From Micromonospora arida (GTDB taxonomy: Bacteria > Actinomycetota > Actinomycetes > Mycobacteriales > Micromonosporaceae): a stretch of 32,688 nt of DNA. The stretch spans positions 1 through 32,688 of the forward strand of contig NZ_QGSY01000113.1 of assembly GCF_003857035.1 (NCBI RefSeq). Reading direction: 5' to 3'. The translations under genes and the position numbers were made by a program. Of the stretch, positions 14,470 through 22,519 are shown in pieces. Under the pieces are notes generated by a model. The model searched no databases. It saw only the letters and a list, made by a program, of their open reading frames with translations, and was not told the DNA's origin. How positions within the stretch are numbered: the stretch's first letter is position 1; every line of letters begins with the position of its first letter.

Positions 14470-16830
14470 TCAGGCGTTGACCGTCTCCGGGCGGTGATCG
14501 GTGCTGCCCGCGCCGGTGTTGCCATCGGCGTCCGAGTCGGACATCGCGATGCCCTTGCGCTTGCTGAACACCACCGACGCCACGATGATCAGCGTCGCGA
14601 CCAGCGCGATGCCGACCCGCAGGCCGACGTTGCGGTCGTCGCCGACGCTCCAGGCCACCACGGCGGGTGCGATCAGCAGCGAGACCAGGTTCATCACCTT
14701 GATCAGCGGGTTGATCGCCGGGCCGGCGGTGTCCTTGAACGGGTCGCCGACGGTGTCGCCGATGACCGTGGCGGCGTGCGACTCGGAGCCCTTTCCGCCG
14801 TACGCGCCATCCTCGACCAGCTTCTTGGCGTTGTCCCAGGCCCCACCGGAGTTGGACAGGAACACCGCCATCAGCGTGCCGGCACCGATCGCACCGGCCA
14901 GGTACGCAGCCAGCGCGCCGGGCCCGAGGCCGAAGCCGACAGCGATCGGCGCCAGGATGGCGAGCAGGCCGGGGGTCATCAGCTCGCGCTGCGCGTCCCG
15001 GGTGCAGATGTCGACGACCTTGCCGTACTCCGGGCGCTGGGTGCCGTCCATGATGCCGGGCAGCTCACGGAACTGCCGGCGGACCTCCATCACCACGGCA
15101 CCGGCCGAGCGGGACACCGCGTTGATGGCCAACCCGGAGAAGAGGAAGACCACCGCCGCGCCGATGATCAGGCCGACCAGGTTGCGCGGGTTCGCCACGT
15201 TCAGCGAGTTGAGGATCTCGTTGCCGACGTCGCCGACGCCAGCCGTCGCGTACGCGCTGCGGAGCGAGTCGGTGTACGAGCCGAACAGCGCGGTCGCCGC
15301 GAGCACCGCCGTGGCGATCGCGATGCCCTTGGTGATCGCCTTGGTGGTGTTGCCGACGGCGTCCAGCTCGGTGAGGGTGCGAGCGCCGTGCTCGTCGAGG
15401 TCACCGGACATCTCTGCGATGCCCTGGGCGTTGTCGGAGATCGGCCCGAAGGTGTCCATCGCCACGATCACGCCGACCGTGGTGAGCAGGCCGGTGCCGG
15501 CCAGCGCCACCGCGAACAGCGACAGCGTGATGGAGCTGCCGCCGAGGAGGAACGCCCCGAAGACGCCGGCGCCGATCAGCAGGGCCGAGTAGACCGCCGA
15601 CTCCAGGCCGATGCTGATGCCGGCCAGGATCACGGTGGCCGCACCGGTCTGCGAGCTCTTGCCGATGTCCTGCACCGGTCGCCGGTTGGTCTCGGTGAAG
15701 TAGCCGGTCAGCGCCTGGATCGCGGCGGCCAGCACGATACCGATCACCACTGCGCCGATGGCCACCAGCCGGGGGTTACCGGGCGCGTCGGTGAGCCCGC
15801 TGTCGAACTCGCCGAAAGTCGCCGGGAGGTACGCGAAGGCGGCGATCGCCACCAGCACCGCGGAGAGCACCGCCGACAGGTAGAAGGCCCGGTTGATCGC
15901 GGTCAGGGCGTTGCGGTCGGTAGCGCGCAGCCGGGTGATGAAGACGCCGACGATCGCGATCAGCACGCCGATGGTGGAGATGATCAGCGGGAAGACGAGG
16001 CCCTCCTCGCCGAACGCGGCGCGGCCGAGGATCAGTGCGGCGACCAGCGTCACCGCGTACGACTCGAACAGGTCGGCGGCCATGCCGGCGCAGTCACCGA
16101 CGTTGTCGCCCACGTTGTCGGCGATGGTGGCGGCGTTGCGCGGGTCATCCTCGGGGATGCCCTGCTCGACCTTGCCGACCAGGTCGGCGCCGACGTCGGC
16201 GGCCTTGGTGAAGATGCCGCCGCCGACCCGCATGAACATCGCGAGCAGCGCGGCGCCGAAGCCGAAGCCCTCGAGCACTGTCGGCGCGTCACCCCGGTAG
16301 ATCAGAACGACAAGCGCGGCACCGAAGAGGCCAAGGCCGACGGTGAAGAAGCCGACGACGCCGCCGGTCCGGAAGGCGATCTTCATGGCCGCCTCACGGC
16401 CGCCTGCCCGCTCCCGCGCGGCGGCTGCCACCCGCAGGTTGGCTCTGGTGGCCAGCCACATGCCGGCGCCACCGATGAACGCGCTGAACAGGGCGCCCAC
16501 CACGAAGAAGAGTGAGCGGCCGATCTTCACCGCGAGCTCACTGCCATCGGTGTCGTGCACCGGAAGCAGGAAGAGCAGCACTACGGCGATGACGACGAAG
16601 ATCGCCAGGGTGCGGAACTGGCGGAGCAGGTAGGCCGAGGCGCCCTCCTGGACGGCCCCCGAGATCTCCTGCATTTTCTCGGTGCCCTTACCAGCGGCCA
16701 GCACCGTTTTCGTGAGGGCGGCAGCAAAACCGAGCGCCACCAGCGCGACGACCGCGGCGATGACGACGTAGGTCACGTTGCTTCCGGTAAGGGAAAGCCC
16801 GCCGCCGTCGGCGGCCAAGGTCTCGGACAT
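14470..16830 (-). CDS. hppA: Membrane-bound proton-translocating pyrophosphatase
   Basis: The 786-residue protein, with about 16 membrane helices, hydrolyses pyrophosphate and pumps protons outward. The catalytic loop DVGADLVGKVEQGIPEDDPR and the following DNVGDNVGDCAGMAADLFE are intact. The motif GNTTKAITKG carries K and T at the two positions that separate K+-independent (K, T) from K+-dependent (A, G/A) enzymes, so this one should not need potassium. The ATG at 16830 has a perfect AGGAGG upstream, which fixes the start; upstream in-frame sequence is unrelated. It heads a unit with the lipoprotein and WhiA-like genes. A place next to bldG is conserved in Streptomyces. Confidence 0.97.
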   Translation of the reverse strand: MSETLAADGGGLSLTGSNVTYVVIAAVVALVALGFAAALTKTVLAAGKGTEKMQEISGAVQEGASAYLLRQFRTLAIFVVIAVVLLFLLPVHDTDGSELAVKIGRSLFFVVGALFSAFIGGAGMWLATRANLRVAAAARERAGGREAAMKIAFRTGGVVGFFTVGLGLFGAALVVLIYRGDAPTVLEGFGFGAALLAMFMRVGGGIFTKAADVGADLVGKVEQGIPEDDPRNAATIADNVGDNVGDCAGMAADLFESYAVTLVAALILGRAAFGEEGLVFPLIISTIGVLIAIVGVFITRLRATDRNALTAINRAFYLSAVLSAVLVAIAAFAYLPATFGEFDSGLTDAPGNPRLVAIGAVVIGIVLAAAIQALTGYFTETNRRPVQDIGKSSQTGAATVILAGISIGLESAVYSALLIGAGVFGAFLLGGSSITLSLFAVALAGTGLLTTVGVIVAMDTFGPISDNAQGIAEMSGDLDEHGARTLTELDAVGNTTKAITKGIAIATAVLAATALFGSYTDSLRSAYATAGVGDVGNEILNSLNVANPRNLVGLIIGAAVVFLFSGLAINAVSRSAGAVVMEVRRQFRELPGIMDGTQRPEYGKVVDICTRDAQRELMTPGLLAILAPIAVGFGLGPGALAAYLAGAIGAGTLMAVFLSNSGGAWDNAKKLVEDGAYGGKGSESHAATVIGDTVGDPFKDTAGPAINPLIKVMNLVSLLIAPAVVAWSVGDDRNVGLRVGIALVATLIIVASVVFSKRKGIAMSDSDADGNTGAGSTDHRPETVNA

Positions 16831-17101
16831 CTGTGTCCTCCTGTTACCGAACAATCGCGCCGGTGAGTGGAGACGCACTGACCGACGCCTGGATGCGGAC
16901 TCGCAAGCGCGCGCCAACCCACCAGCGGACCAGCGATGAACACCCATACCCGCTGGCTGCGGGATAGGTCACTTGCTGACAACCCGGGTACTGTAGCCCT
17001 CCGCAGTGTTGGAGGTCACACCCAGGTGGCACCGTGTCGCGATGATCTTCGTCGCTGTGTTATGAAACGAAATCTGATATAGGGCCCGATCCATGCAAAG
17101 A
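16831..17101. other. hppA upstream region
   Basis: This gap of about 270 bases lies between the hppA start and the bldG-operon terminator. It must contain the hppA promoter and a long leader. I checked for a c-di-AMP-type or other known riboswitch and saw none. A less GC-rich patch at 17055-17085, including tatgaaacgaaatctgatat, is the most promoter-like part, but I cannot assign hexamers. Confidence 0.4.
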
Positions 17102-17131
17102 AGGCCGCATCCCCAGCAGGGGACGCGGCCT
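17102..17131 (-). terminator. Intrinsic terminator of the bldG operon
   Basis: aggccgc-a-tcccc / gggga-c-gcggcct forms a 12-bp stem with one mismatch and an AGCA loop. Read on the minus strand it is followed by TTCTTT. It lies 16 bases past the stop of the anti-sigma gene, as expected for a factor-independent terminator. Confidence 0.85.
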
Positions 17132-17146
17132 ACGCAGCGGAACTCG

Positions 17147-17584
17147 TCAGCGGCCGACCGGCCACACCATCCGCACCTCGGTGCCGATGCCCTCGTCGAC
17201 CGGGCGCACCTGGAGGTCCTCGACGAAACCGGCGAGCAGCGCGAAGCCCACGCCGGTGGTCAGCGCCTCATCGGTCAGCGACTCGTTGGCCAGCTCGTCC
17301 GGCGGCAGCGCGGTCAGACCGATACCCGCCTCGATCGGCGCCCGGTCCACCACCCGCACGGCGTACGAGCCACCATCGGACATCTCCACCAGCACCGGGT
17401 CGGCCAGGCCGTACTGCCGGTGCAGGGCCACCGCGCGCGTGCACGCCTCACCGATGGCCAGGCGCACCTCGTCCAGCAGGTCCTCCCGCACCCCGGCCCG
17501 CCGGGCGACGGCGACGCCGACCAGCCGGGCGGTGCGCACGTGCACCGGAGCGGGCGAGAACGAAAGCTTGACTGTCGCCATCAC
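17147..17584 (-). CDS. BldG-associated ATPase-fold (anti-sigma/RsbW-like) regulator
   Basis: The 145-residue protein has the histidine-kinase-like ATPase fold of RsbW/SpoIIAB anti-sigma factors. It is the equivalent of SCO3548 (ApgA) beside bldG. The N-box region [17 protein letters not shown] aligns with the RsbW helix, but the usual metal-binding Asn is Arg (R50). The next box, [13 protein letters not shown], lacks the usual D-x-G-x-G. The later [12 protein letters not shown] glycine segment remains. This may weaken ATP use, so it may act mainly as a binding partner of BldG or of a sigma factor. The start is GTGATG overlapping the bldG stop; GTG (17584) or ATG (17581) are both possible. Confidence 0.85.
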   Translation of the reverse strand: MMATVKLSFSPAPVHVRTARLVGVAVARRAGVREDLLDEVRLAIGEACTRAVALHRQYGLADPVLVEMSDGGSYAVRVVDRAPIEAGIGLTALPPDELANESLTDEALTTGVGFALLAGFVEDLQVRPVDEGIGTEVRMVWPVGR

Positions 17585-17937
17585 GCGCCGGCGCCCGCCG
17601 AGTCGGCGCTGATCGCCGCGTCGACCGTCGGATGCAGCGGAAACACCTGGTCCAACGCGGTGATCCGGAAGATCTTGAGCAACGGCTCCTTGTCGCAGAC
17701 CAGCGCGAACGAACCGCTCGCCGAGCGGAGCCGCTTGAGCGCACCGACCAGAACGCCCAGCCCGGTGGAGTCGAGGAAATCCACCCGACCGAGGTCCACC
17801 ACCACGTGACGGGCGCCACCGTCGATCAGTTCGAGGAGTCGTTCACGGAGCCGGGGCGCGGTGTAGACGTCCACCTCACCACCAACCTCGAGCACCGTGT
17901 GCTCACCCACGGTGCGGGTCGCCAGTGACAGCTCCAT
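17581..17937 (-). CDS. bldG: Anti-sigma factor antagonist BldG (STAS domain)
   Basis: The 118-residue single STAS-domain protein is very close to Streptomyces BldG throughout. The phosphorylation site is DSTGLG with S57, the same position as in S. coelicolor BldG. In Streptomyces it controls aerial growth, antibiotic production and stress sigma factors through partner switching with anti-sigma factors. Here its 3' end overlaps the gene for an ATPase-fold partner, and a terminator follows. The ATG at 17937, preceded by GAGGAGG, is preferred over an upstream in-frame start five codons earlier. It is divergent from the helicase gene, as in Streptomyces. Confidence 0.95.
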   Translation of the reverse strand: MELSLATRTVGEHTVLEVGGEVDVYTAPRLRERLLELIDGGARHVVVDLGRVDFLDSTGLGVLVGALKRLRSASGSFALVCDKEPLLKIFRITALDQVFPLHPTVDAAISADSAGAGA

Positions 17938-18077
17938 CGGTCCTCCTCGCAAGAGCCGTAAACTCTCGTGGGCATCTAACCACTACCGCCGGGGCGGCCT
18001 GCGAACGCCAGCGGAGGCTTCCCCTTACCCCGGTGTCCGACTTTTCATCTCCGAACACCAGTGCGAGAGTGCAGGGC

Positions 18078-20498
18078 GTGACCTCCAACGACTTCAGCTC
18101 CGCGCGCGGCAAGCCGCGCCACGACCTGGAGTCGTCGTCCGCGGCCACCGTATCCGCTGGTCCCGGCCCTGGGCCAACGCCTGCCGACCTGCTGCGCCGG
18201 CTACGCGCCCGGGGTGCCGCCGACCCGGTCACCCACGTCGAGCGGGTTCCGGCCCGCGCCGGGGTGCCCGCGCCGTGGCCGTCGTGGGCACCGGCGGAGT
18301 TGCGCGCGGCGTTCACAGGGCGCGGCGTGGTCGCGCCCTGGCAGCACCAGGCCGAGGCGGCCAACCTGGCGTACGAGGGCCAGCACGTGGTCGTCGCCAC
18401 CGGCACCGCGTCCGGCAAGTCACTGGCGTACCAACTGCCCGCCCTGGCCACCCTGCTCGCCGACCCCCGGGCCACAGTGCTCTACCTGGCGCCGACCAAG
18501 GCCCTCGCCGCGGACCAGTTGCGCGCCGTCGCCGCGCTGGAGCTGGAGGGGGTACGCCCCGCCTGCTACGACGGGGACACTCCGCGCACCGAGCGGGAGT
18601 GGATCCGGCGGCACTCCCGGTTCGTGCTGACCAACCCGGACATGCTGCACCACGGCATCCTGCCCGGGCACGCCCAGTGGTCCGGCTTCCTGCGCCGACT
18701 CGCGTACGTGGTGATCGACGAGTGCCACACCTACCGGGGCGTGTTCGGCTCGCACGTCGCGCACGTGCTGCGTCGGCTGCGTCGGCAGTGCGCCCGGTTC
18801 GGGGCCACCCCGGTGTTCGTGCTCGCCTCGGCCACCTCCGGCGACCCGGCCACCGCCGCCGGACGGCTGACCGGCCTGCCGGTGACAGCGGTCACCGAGG
18901 ACGCCTCCCCGCGCGGCGGGGTGACCTTCGCACTCTGGGAACCGCCGCTGCTGCCACCCGACTCGTCGGCCTCTTCCCCGGTGCCGCCGCAGGCGACGGG
19001 CGAGCACGACGAGCTTCACCAGGTCCGTCGGTCGGCGCTGCGCGAGACCGCGGACCTGCTCGCCGACACGGTCGCCGAGGGGGTACGCACGCTCGCGTTC
19101 GTCCGCTCCCGCAAGGGCGCCGAGGTGGTGGCCGCAAACGCGCGTCGAGCGCTGGACGACGCGGTGCCGGGGCTCGGCGACCGGGTGGCCGCCTACCGGG
19201 GCGGTTACCTGCGAGAGGAGCGGCGCGAGCTGGAACGGGCCCTGCTGACCGGCGACCTGCTCGGTCTGGCCTCGACCAACGCGCTGGAGCTGGGCGTGGA
19301 CCTGGTCGGGCTCGACGCGGTGCTGATCTGCGGCTACCCGGGCACCCGGGCGTCGCTGTGGCAGCAGGCGGGCCGCGCCGGGCGTTCCGGGCAGGAGGCC
19401 CTCGCGGTGCTGGTGGCTCGGGACGACCCCCTGGACACCTACCTGGTGCACCACCCGGAGGCGATCTTCGGCGCGCCGGTGGAGGCGACGGTGCTCGACC
19501 CGGCCAACCCGTACGTGCTGGCACCGCAGCTCGCCTGCGCCGCGGTGGAGGCGCCGCTCACCCCCGCCGACCTGGCGCTCTTCGGCGAGGGAGCGAAGGA
19601 GGCGGTCGACGAGCTGGTCGCGGCGGGGGCGCTGCGGCAGCGGCCCACCGGTTGGTACTGGCGGCACCGGGAGCGGCCCGACGTGGATCTGCGCGGCGAG
19701 GGGGGCGCCCCGGTCGCCGTGGTGGAGTCGTCGACCGGCCGGCTGCTCGGCACTGTCGACGGCGGCTCGTCGCACTTCCTGCTGCACTCCGGCGCGGTCT
19801 ATCTGCACCAGGGCGTCTCGTACGTGGTCGACCATCTCGACCTGGCCGACGGTTGCGCGCTGGTGCGCGCCGAGGAGCCCGACTGGTCCACCCACGCCCG
19901 TGACGTCACCGAGCTGTCCGTGGTGTCGGTGCGCTCCTACGTGGACGCCGGGCCGGTCGGCATGTTCCTCGGTGAGGTGGATGTGACCAGCCAGGTCGTG
20001 TCGTACCAGCGGCGGCGGATCGCCACCGGCGAGGTGATCGACACCCGGCCGCTAGACCTGCCCGCCCGGGAACTGCGCACGGTGGCGGTCTGGTTCACCC
20101 TGTCACCGCAGTCGTTGGCCCTCGCCGGGGTCCAGCCGGCCGACGTGCCGGGTGCGCTGCACGCCGCCGAACACGCCGCGATCGGCCTGCTGCCGCTGAT
20201 GGCGACCTGCGACCGGTGGGACATCGGTGGGCTCTCCACCGCGCTGCACCCGGACACCGACGCGCCGACCGTCTTCGTCTACGACGGGCATCCGGGTGGC
20301 GCCGGGTTCGCCGAGCGGGCGTACAAGACGGCGGCGGCGTGGCTACGGGCCACCCGGGACGCGATCGCGGAGTGCGGCTGCGAGGCCGGCTGCCCGTCCT
20401 GTGTGCAGTCACCGAAATGCGGCAACGGCAACAACCCCCTCTCCAAGCCGGACGCGATCCGGGTACTCGACGTGGTGCTGACGAACCTGCCGGACTGA
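18078..20498 (+). CDS. DEAD/DEAH-box helicase, MrfA (YprA)/Hrq1-type
   Basis: This superfamily 2 DNA helicase has about 806 residues, with Walker A ATGTASGKS (107-115), DECH box (214-217), a helicase C-terminal domain with STNALELGVD and QQAGRAGRSG, and a C-terminal MZB (DUF1998) domain with clustered cysteines (C766, C768, C772, C775, C781). Bacillus MrfA uses this architecture in repair of mitomycin damage, and yeast Hrq1 is related. An actinobacterial counterpart, Rv3649, sits in the same neighbourhood. The start is uncertain: GTG at 18078 precedes the first plausible sequence, GTG at 18069 or 18033 are alternatives, and no strong ribosome binding site decides. Confidence 0.92.
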   Translation: MTSNDFSSARGKPRHDLESSSAATVSAGPGPGPTPADLLRRLRARGAADPVTHVERVPARAGVPAPWPSWAPAELRAAFTGRGVVAPWQHQAEAANLAYEGQHVVVATGTASGKSLAYQLPALATLLADPRATVLYLAPTKALAADQLRAVAALELEGVRPACYDGDTPRTEREWIRRHSRFVLTNPDMLHHGILPGHAQWSGFLRRLAYVVIDECHTYRGVFGSHVAHVLRRLRRQCARFGATPVFVLASATSGDPATAAGRLTGLPVTAVTEDASPRGGVTFALWEPPLLPPDSSASSPVPPQATGEHDELHQVRRSALRETADLLADTVAEGVRTLAFVRSRKGAEVVAANARRALDDAVPGLGDRVAAYRGGYLREERRELERALLTGDLLGLASTNALELGVDLVGLDAVLICGYPGTRASLWQQAGRAGRSGQEALAVLVARDDPLDTYLVHHPEAIFGAPVEATVLDPANPYVLAPQLACAAVEAPLTPADLALFGEGAKEAVDELVAAGALRQRPTGWYWRHRERPDVDLRGEGGAPVAVVESSTGRLLGTVDGGSSHFLLHSGAVYLHQGVSYVVDHLDLADGCALVRAEEPDWSTHARDVTELSVVSVRSYVDAGPVGMFLGEVDVTSQVVSYQRRRIATGEVIDTRPLDLPARELRTVAVWFTLSPQSLALAGVQPADVPGALHAAEHAAIGLLPLMATCDRWDIGGLSTALHPDTDAPTVFVYDGHPGGAGFAERAYKTAAAWLRATRDAIAECGCEAGCPSCVQSPKCGNGNNPLSKPDAIRVLDVVLTNLPD

Positions 20499-20538
20499 GC
20501 GGCTTGCATGAATCGGCATGGCACGGGGCACAATGATG

Positions 20539-20552
20539 TGGGAGCGCTTCCA
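20539..20552. promoter_or_regulatory. LacI-family (CebR-like) operator candidate
   Basis: TGGGAGCGCTTCCA differs by one base from the palindrome TGGGAGCGCTCCCA bound by actinobacterial CebR-type sugar repressors. It lies 46 bases before the start of a 69-codon gene and just after a possible -10 (cacaat, 20529-20534) with ttgcat (20504-20509) 19 bases upstream. That is a classic repressor position. A chance match is possible. Confidence 0.45.
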
Positions 20553-20597
20553 TCGATGCCAATGTTGCTGATCGCCCCCCGTGCCCGAGGAGAAGCT

Positions 20598-20807
20598 GTG
20601 GCCGACACCATCGCCGAGACCGTCGACCTGCTCTACACCATCGACCAGGACAATCTCACCCTCGACCAGCAGATCGCGCTGGGGTCGGCACTGGCCGCCC
20701 TGGCCCAGGCGGAACGGCTGGAACAGATCAACGAGCGGCTGCGCGGCATCCACCAGGTCCTCAACACCTGGGCGCTGCGCGCCGCGACCTCCGTCGACAG
20801 TCGCTGA
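20598..20807 (+). CDS. Small hypothetical helical protein
   Basis: The 69-residue protein has no recognised family. It is predicted almost entirely helical, with heptad-like spacing (VDLLYTIDQDNLTLDQQI, then LAALAQAERLEQINERL), suggesting a coiled coil or small helical bundle. It has no signal peptide. The GTG at 20598 is chosen because GAGGAG lies six bases upstream; an earlier in-frame ATG has no such site and would run through the operator. Coding-like third-position GC bias supports a real gene. It stands alone between a LacI-like operator and a hairpin. Confidence 0.7.
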   Translation: MADTIAETVDLLYTIDQDNLTLDQQIALGSALAALAQAERLEQINERLRGIHQVLNTWALRAATSVDSR

Positions 20808-20815
20808 GGTCTCCC

Positions 20816-20889
20816 GGAGTGATCCTGCTAGGGCACCAGTGATCACTCCGTGCTGGGTAGTCGTCCCGCGACCTCGACGGCTACCCAGC
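20816..20889 (+). terminator. Two tandem hairpins after the small gene
   Basis: Hairpin 1 pairs ggagtgatc (20816-20824) with gatcactcc (20841-20849). Hairpin 2 pairs gctgggtag (20852-20860) with ctacccagc (20881-20889). Neither has a T-run. They begin nine bases past the stop of the 69-codon gene, so termination is likely but a leader role for the next gene is possible. Confidence 0.45.
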
Positions 20890-20970
20890 AGCAACTGATC
20901 ATGGATAGCAGGGGCACGACGGTTGTCGGGCTGTGCGAGACTCCGGCGCACCAACCCCAGAGGAGTACAC

Positions 20971-21549
20971 ATGCAGCTCGACAACTTGCAGGGCCAGCAC
21001 CAGTTCCACATCCGCCAGCGACTGCGCATGATGGTCAACCAGTACGAGGTCCGGGCGGTCTCCCCCGACGGCACCGAGGGTGAGCTGCTGGCGTTCGCGC
21101 AGCAGAAGCGGCTCGCCTTCAAGGAGCAGGTGACCATCTACACGGATGACTCCAAGCAGCAGCCTCTGCTCGGCTTCAAGGCCCGCCAGCGCATCGACCT
21201 CGGTGCCACGTACGACGTCACCGACGCGGCTGGCAACCCGATCGGCCTGTTCCGCAAGGACTTCGCCCAGTCGCTGCTGCGCTCGACCTGGCACGTCGAG
21301 CAGGGCGGCCTGCCGCAGGTGACGGGCCAGGAGCGAAGCATGCCGGTGGCACTGCTGCGTCGATTCGTCGACTCGCTGTCCTGGCTTCCGTACCACTTCG
21401 ACTTCACCGCGAACGGCCAGCCGATCTTCACCGTGGTCAAGAAGTGGGGCCTGCGCGACAAGTACATCGTCGAGGTGCAGAACCCGCAGATCGACCGTCG
21501 CCTGGTCATCGCGATGGCCGTCGCACTCGACGCGCTCCAGGCCCGCTGA
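20971..21549 (+). CDS. LURP-one-related / scramblase-fold protein
   Basis: The 192-residue protein has the Tubby-like beta-barrel pattern of the LURP-one-related family: alternating short strands such as FHIRQRLRMMVNQYEVR, LLAFAQQKRLAFKEQVTIY and GQPIFTVVKKWGLRDKYIVE, then a final hydrophobic helix (RRLVIAMAVALDAL). In other organisms such folds bind membrane lipids or act as scaffolds; the actinobacterial role is unknown. The ATG at 20971 has GAGGAG upstream and begins where homology starts; an in-frame start 16 codons earlier is less likely. It stands alone and is followed by a hairpin. Confidence 0.82.
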   Translation: MQLDNLQGQHQFHIRQRLRMMVNQYEVRAVSPDGTEGELLAFAQQKRLAFKEQVTIYTDDSKQQPLLGFKARQRIDLGATYDVTDAAGNPIGLFRKDFAQSLLRSTWHVEQGGLPQVTGQERSMPVALLRRFVDSLSWLPYHFDFTANGQPIFTVVKKWGLRDKYIVEVQNPQIDRRLVIAMAVALDALQAR

Positions 21550-21584
21550 CACACCCGGCCCGGACCAGTGCGCTGCGGTGACCC

Positions 21585-21610
21585 TGGGTGGTCGCCGTCG
21601 CGGCCACCCA
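21585..21610 (+). terminator. Terminator-like hairpin after LURP-one gene
   Basis: tgggtgg (21585-21591) pairs with ccaccca (21604-21610). A G-T pair and a further three-base inner stem give an 11-bp hairpin with loop CGTC, 36 bases past the stop codon. It lacks a T-run, as is common in actinobacteria. Confidence 0.5.
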
Positions 21611-21660
21611 CTCCTCGGCTGCCGGCCGGGACCTGGACCTCGACCAGCCCCGGCCGGCGT

Positions 21661-21805
21661 GCCGTCGGGCCGCACTCCCCGGGCGGGAGGCCGTTGAACC
21701 GCAGTCCCGGCCCGGGAGATCGTCGGACCGCACTCCCCGGCCGGGAGGCCGTCGGACCGCACTCCCCGGCCGGGAGGCCGTCGGACCGCACTCCCGGCGG
21801 GCAGG
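21661..21805. repeat. Tandem array, 5 x 29 bp
   Basis: Five contiguous units of exactly 29 bases start at 21661, 21690, 21719, 21748 and 21777. The core cgtcggaccgcactccccgg is shared by units 3 and 4; units 1, 2 and 5 differ by a few substitutions. Units abut without spacers, which excludes CRISPR, and 29 is not a codon multiple, which argues against coding. Confidence 0.93.
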
Positions 21806-21819
21806 CTGTTGGCGACTCG

Positions 21820-21845
21820 CCCCCTGAAGGGGGTCCGATCCCCCT
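21820..21845. repeat. Alternative C/G hairpins
   Basis: ccccc (21820-21824) can pair with ggggg (21829-21833), which can alternatively pair with the next C-run (from 21841). The two hairpins exclude each other. This is small, and its function is unclear. Confidence 0.35.
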
Positions 21846-21846
21846 T

Positions 21847-21900
21847 TGGAGCTGATGTCGTAAACGCATCACCCTTGATGTCGTAAACGATTCAGCTCCA
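21847..21900. repeat. Direct repeat inside an inverted repeat
   Basis: tgatgtcgtaaacg occurs at 21853-21866 and again at 21876-21889. The pair is bounded by the 9-bp inverted repeat tggagctga (21847-21855) and tcagctcca (21892-21900). The stretch is much less GC-rich than its surroundings. The bounded shape is reminiscent of a small mobile or protein-binding unit, but no target-site duplication is evident. Confidence 0.6.
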
Positions 21901-22017
21901 CAGCGCCCACCAAACCCCCCAGACCCCTAGGTCCTTCGACCACGCGCCGGCCCGTACCTGCGCCTGATGCCGCGACGCGGGTCGGCCGGGAACTCCACAG
22001 GCCGCCCTGCGCTGCAC

Positions 22018-22070
22018 GCGCCTTCCGTCGGACGCGCCCTGCGTCGGACGCGCCCTGCGCCTGACGCGCC
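22018..22070. repeat. Tandem array, 3.3 x 16 bp
   Basis: Three 16-base units start at 22018, 22034 and 22050 and are followed by a partial unit gcgcc. Units 2 and 3 share gcgccctgcg, and units 1 and 2 share gtcggac. The array lies 30 bases past the end of the tad operon. Confidence 0.8.
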
Positions 22071-22099
22071 AGCGGTGAGCTGAGACGCCGCCGCGAGGG

Positions 22100-22519
22100 T
22101 CAGCCCCGCACCGGGCCGGCACGGGCGCTCGCCGCAGCCACCCGGGTCAGGCCGGGTAGTGGCGTGAACGCCACCTCGACCGTCACCAGCACGTCCAGCC
22201 CGTCGAGGTGACAGCCGACCAGCCGGCCGTCGTTGCGACCGGCGAGGTCGGACGCGGACGCACAAGCCGCAGTGTCGCCGTCGAGCGCCCGCGCCGCCCC
22301 GGCCAGCGCGCCGAGGTCGGCTGCCACCGCCGCCCGCTGACTCGCCATGCCGGCGGCGACGATGGCGGCGCCGAACGTCCCGAACACCACGAAGACGAGC
22401 CCCATCGCCAGCAGCAGGACCGTCGCGCCACCTCGCTGCCGGTCCAGCCGGCCGTCAACGAGCTTTCCGGAAGCCGGTGCGTGACCGGCACGCCGTGATG
22501 GATCGCCAGTTCGTGGCAC
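22100..22519 (-). CDS. TadE-like protein, helicase/secretion-neighbourhood type (Rv3654c-like)
   Basis: The 139-residue protein has an N-terminal hydrophobic helix after RQRGGATVLLLAMGLVFVVF (about 28-47) and a short extracellular part with two cysteines (one in ACAS, one in GCHL) that could pair. It fits the small TadE-like family found at the end of actinobacterial tad clusters next to the helicase gene. After a G-G cleavage-like site the usual glutamate at +5 is missing (ATVLLL), so processing as a pilin is doubtful. The GTG start overlaps the TAG stop of the preceding gene by one base, so it is the last gene of the operon. Confidence 0.85.
   Translation of the reverse strand: MPRTGDPSRRAGHAPASGKLVDGRLDRQRGGATVLLLAMGLVFVVFGTFGAAIVAAGMASQRAAVAADLGALAGAARALDGDTAACASASDLAGRNDGRLVGCHLDGLDVLVTVEVAFTPLPGLTRVAAASARAGPVRG

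Larger units (their letters stand above)
21550..22099. other. Repeat-rich intergenic region
   Basis: This 550-base gap lies between the convergent LURP-one-like gene and the tad operon. In order it holds a terminator-like hairpin, a 29-bp tandem array, a C/G hairpin pair, a direct/inverted repeat unit and a 16-bp tandem array, annotated separately. I see no gene; the open frames follow the repeats. Confidence 0.75.

Noticed and set aside
16831..17101. Riboswitch upstream of hppA
   Set aside because: I looked for c-di-AMP and other known aptamer features on the minus strand and found none of the conserved segments.
20279..21137. Minus-strand frames opposite the helicase 3' end and the LURP-one gene
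   Set aside because: The plus-strand genes have recognisable folds and ribosome binding sites; the minus frames show no homology.
21661..21805. CRISPR array
   Set aside because: The 29-bp units abut directly with no spacers, and no cas genes are present.
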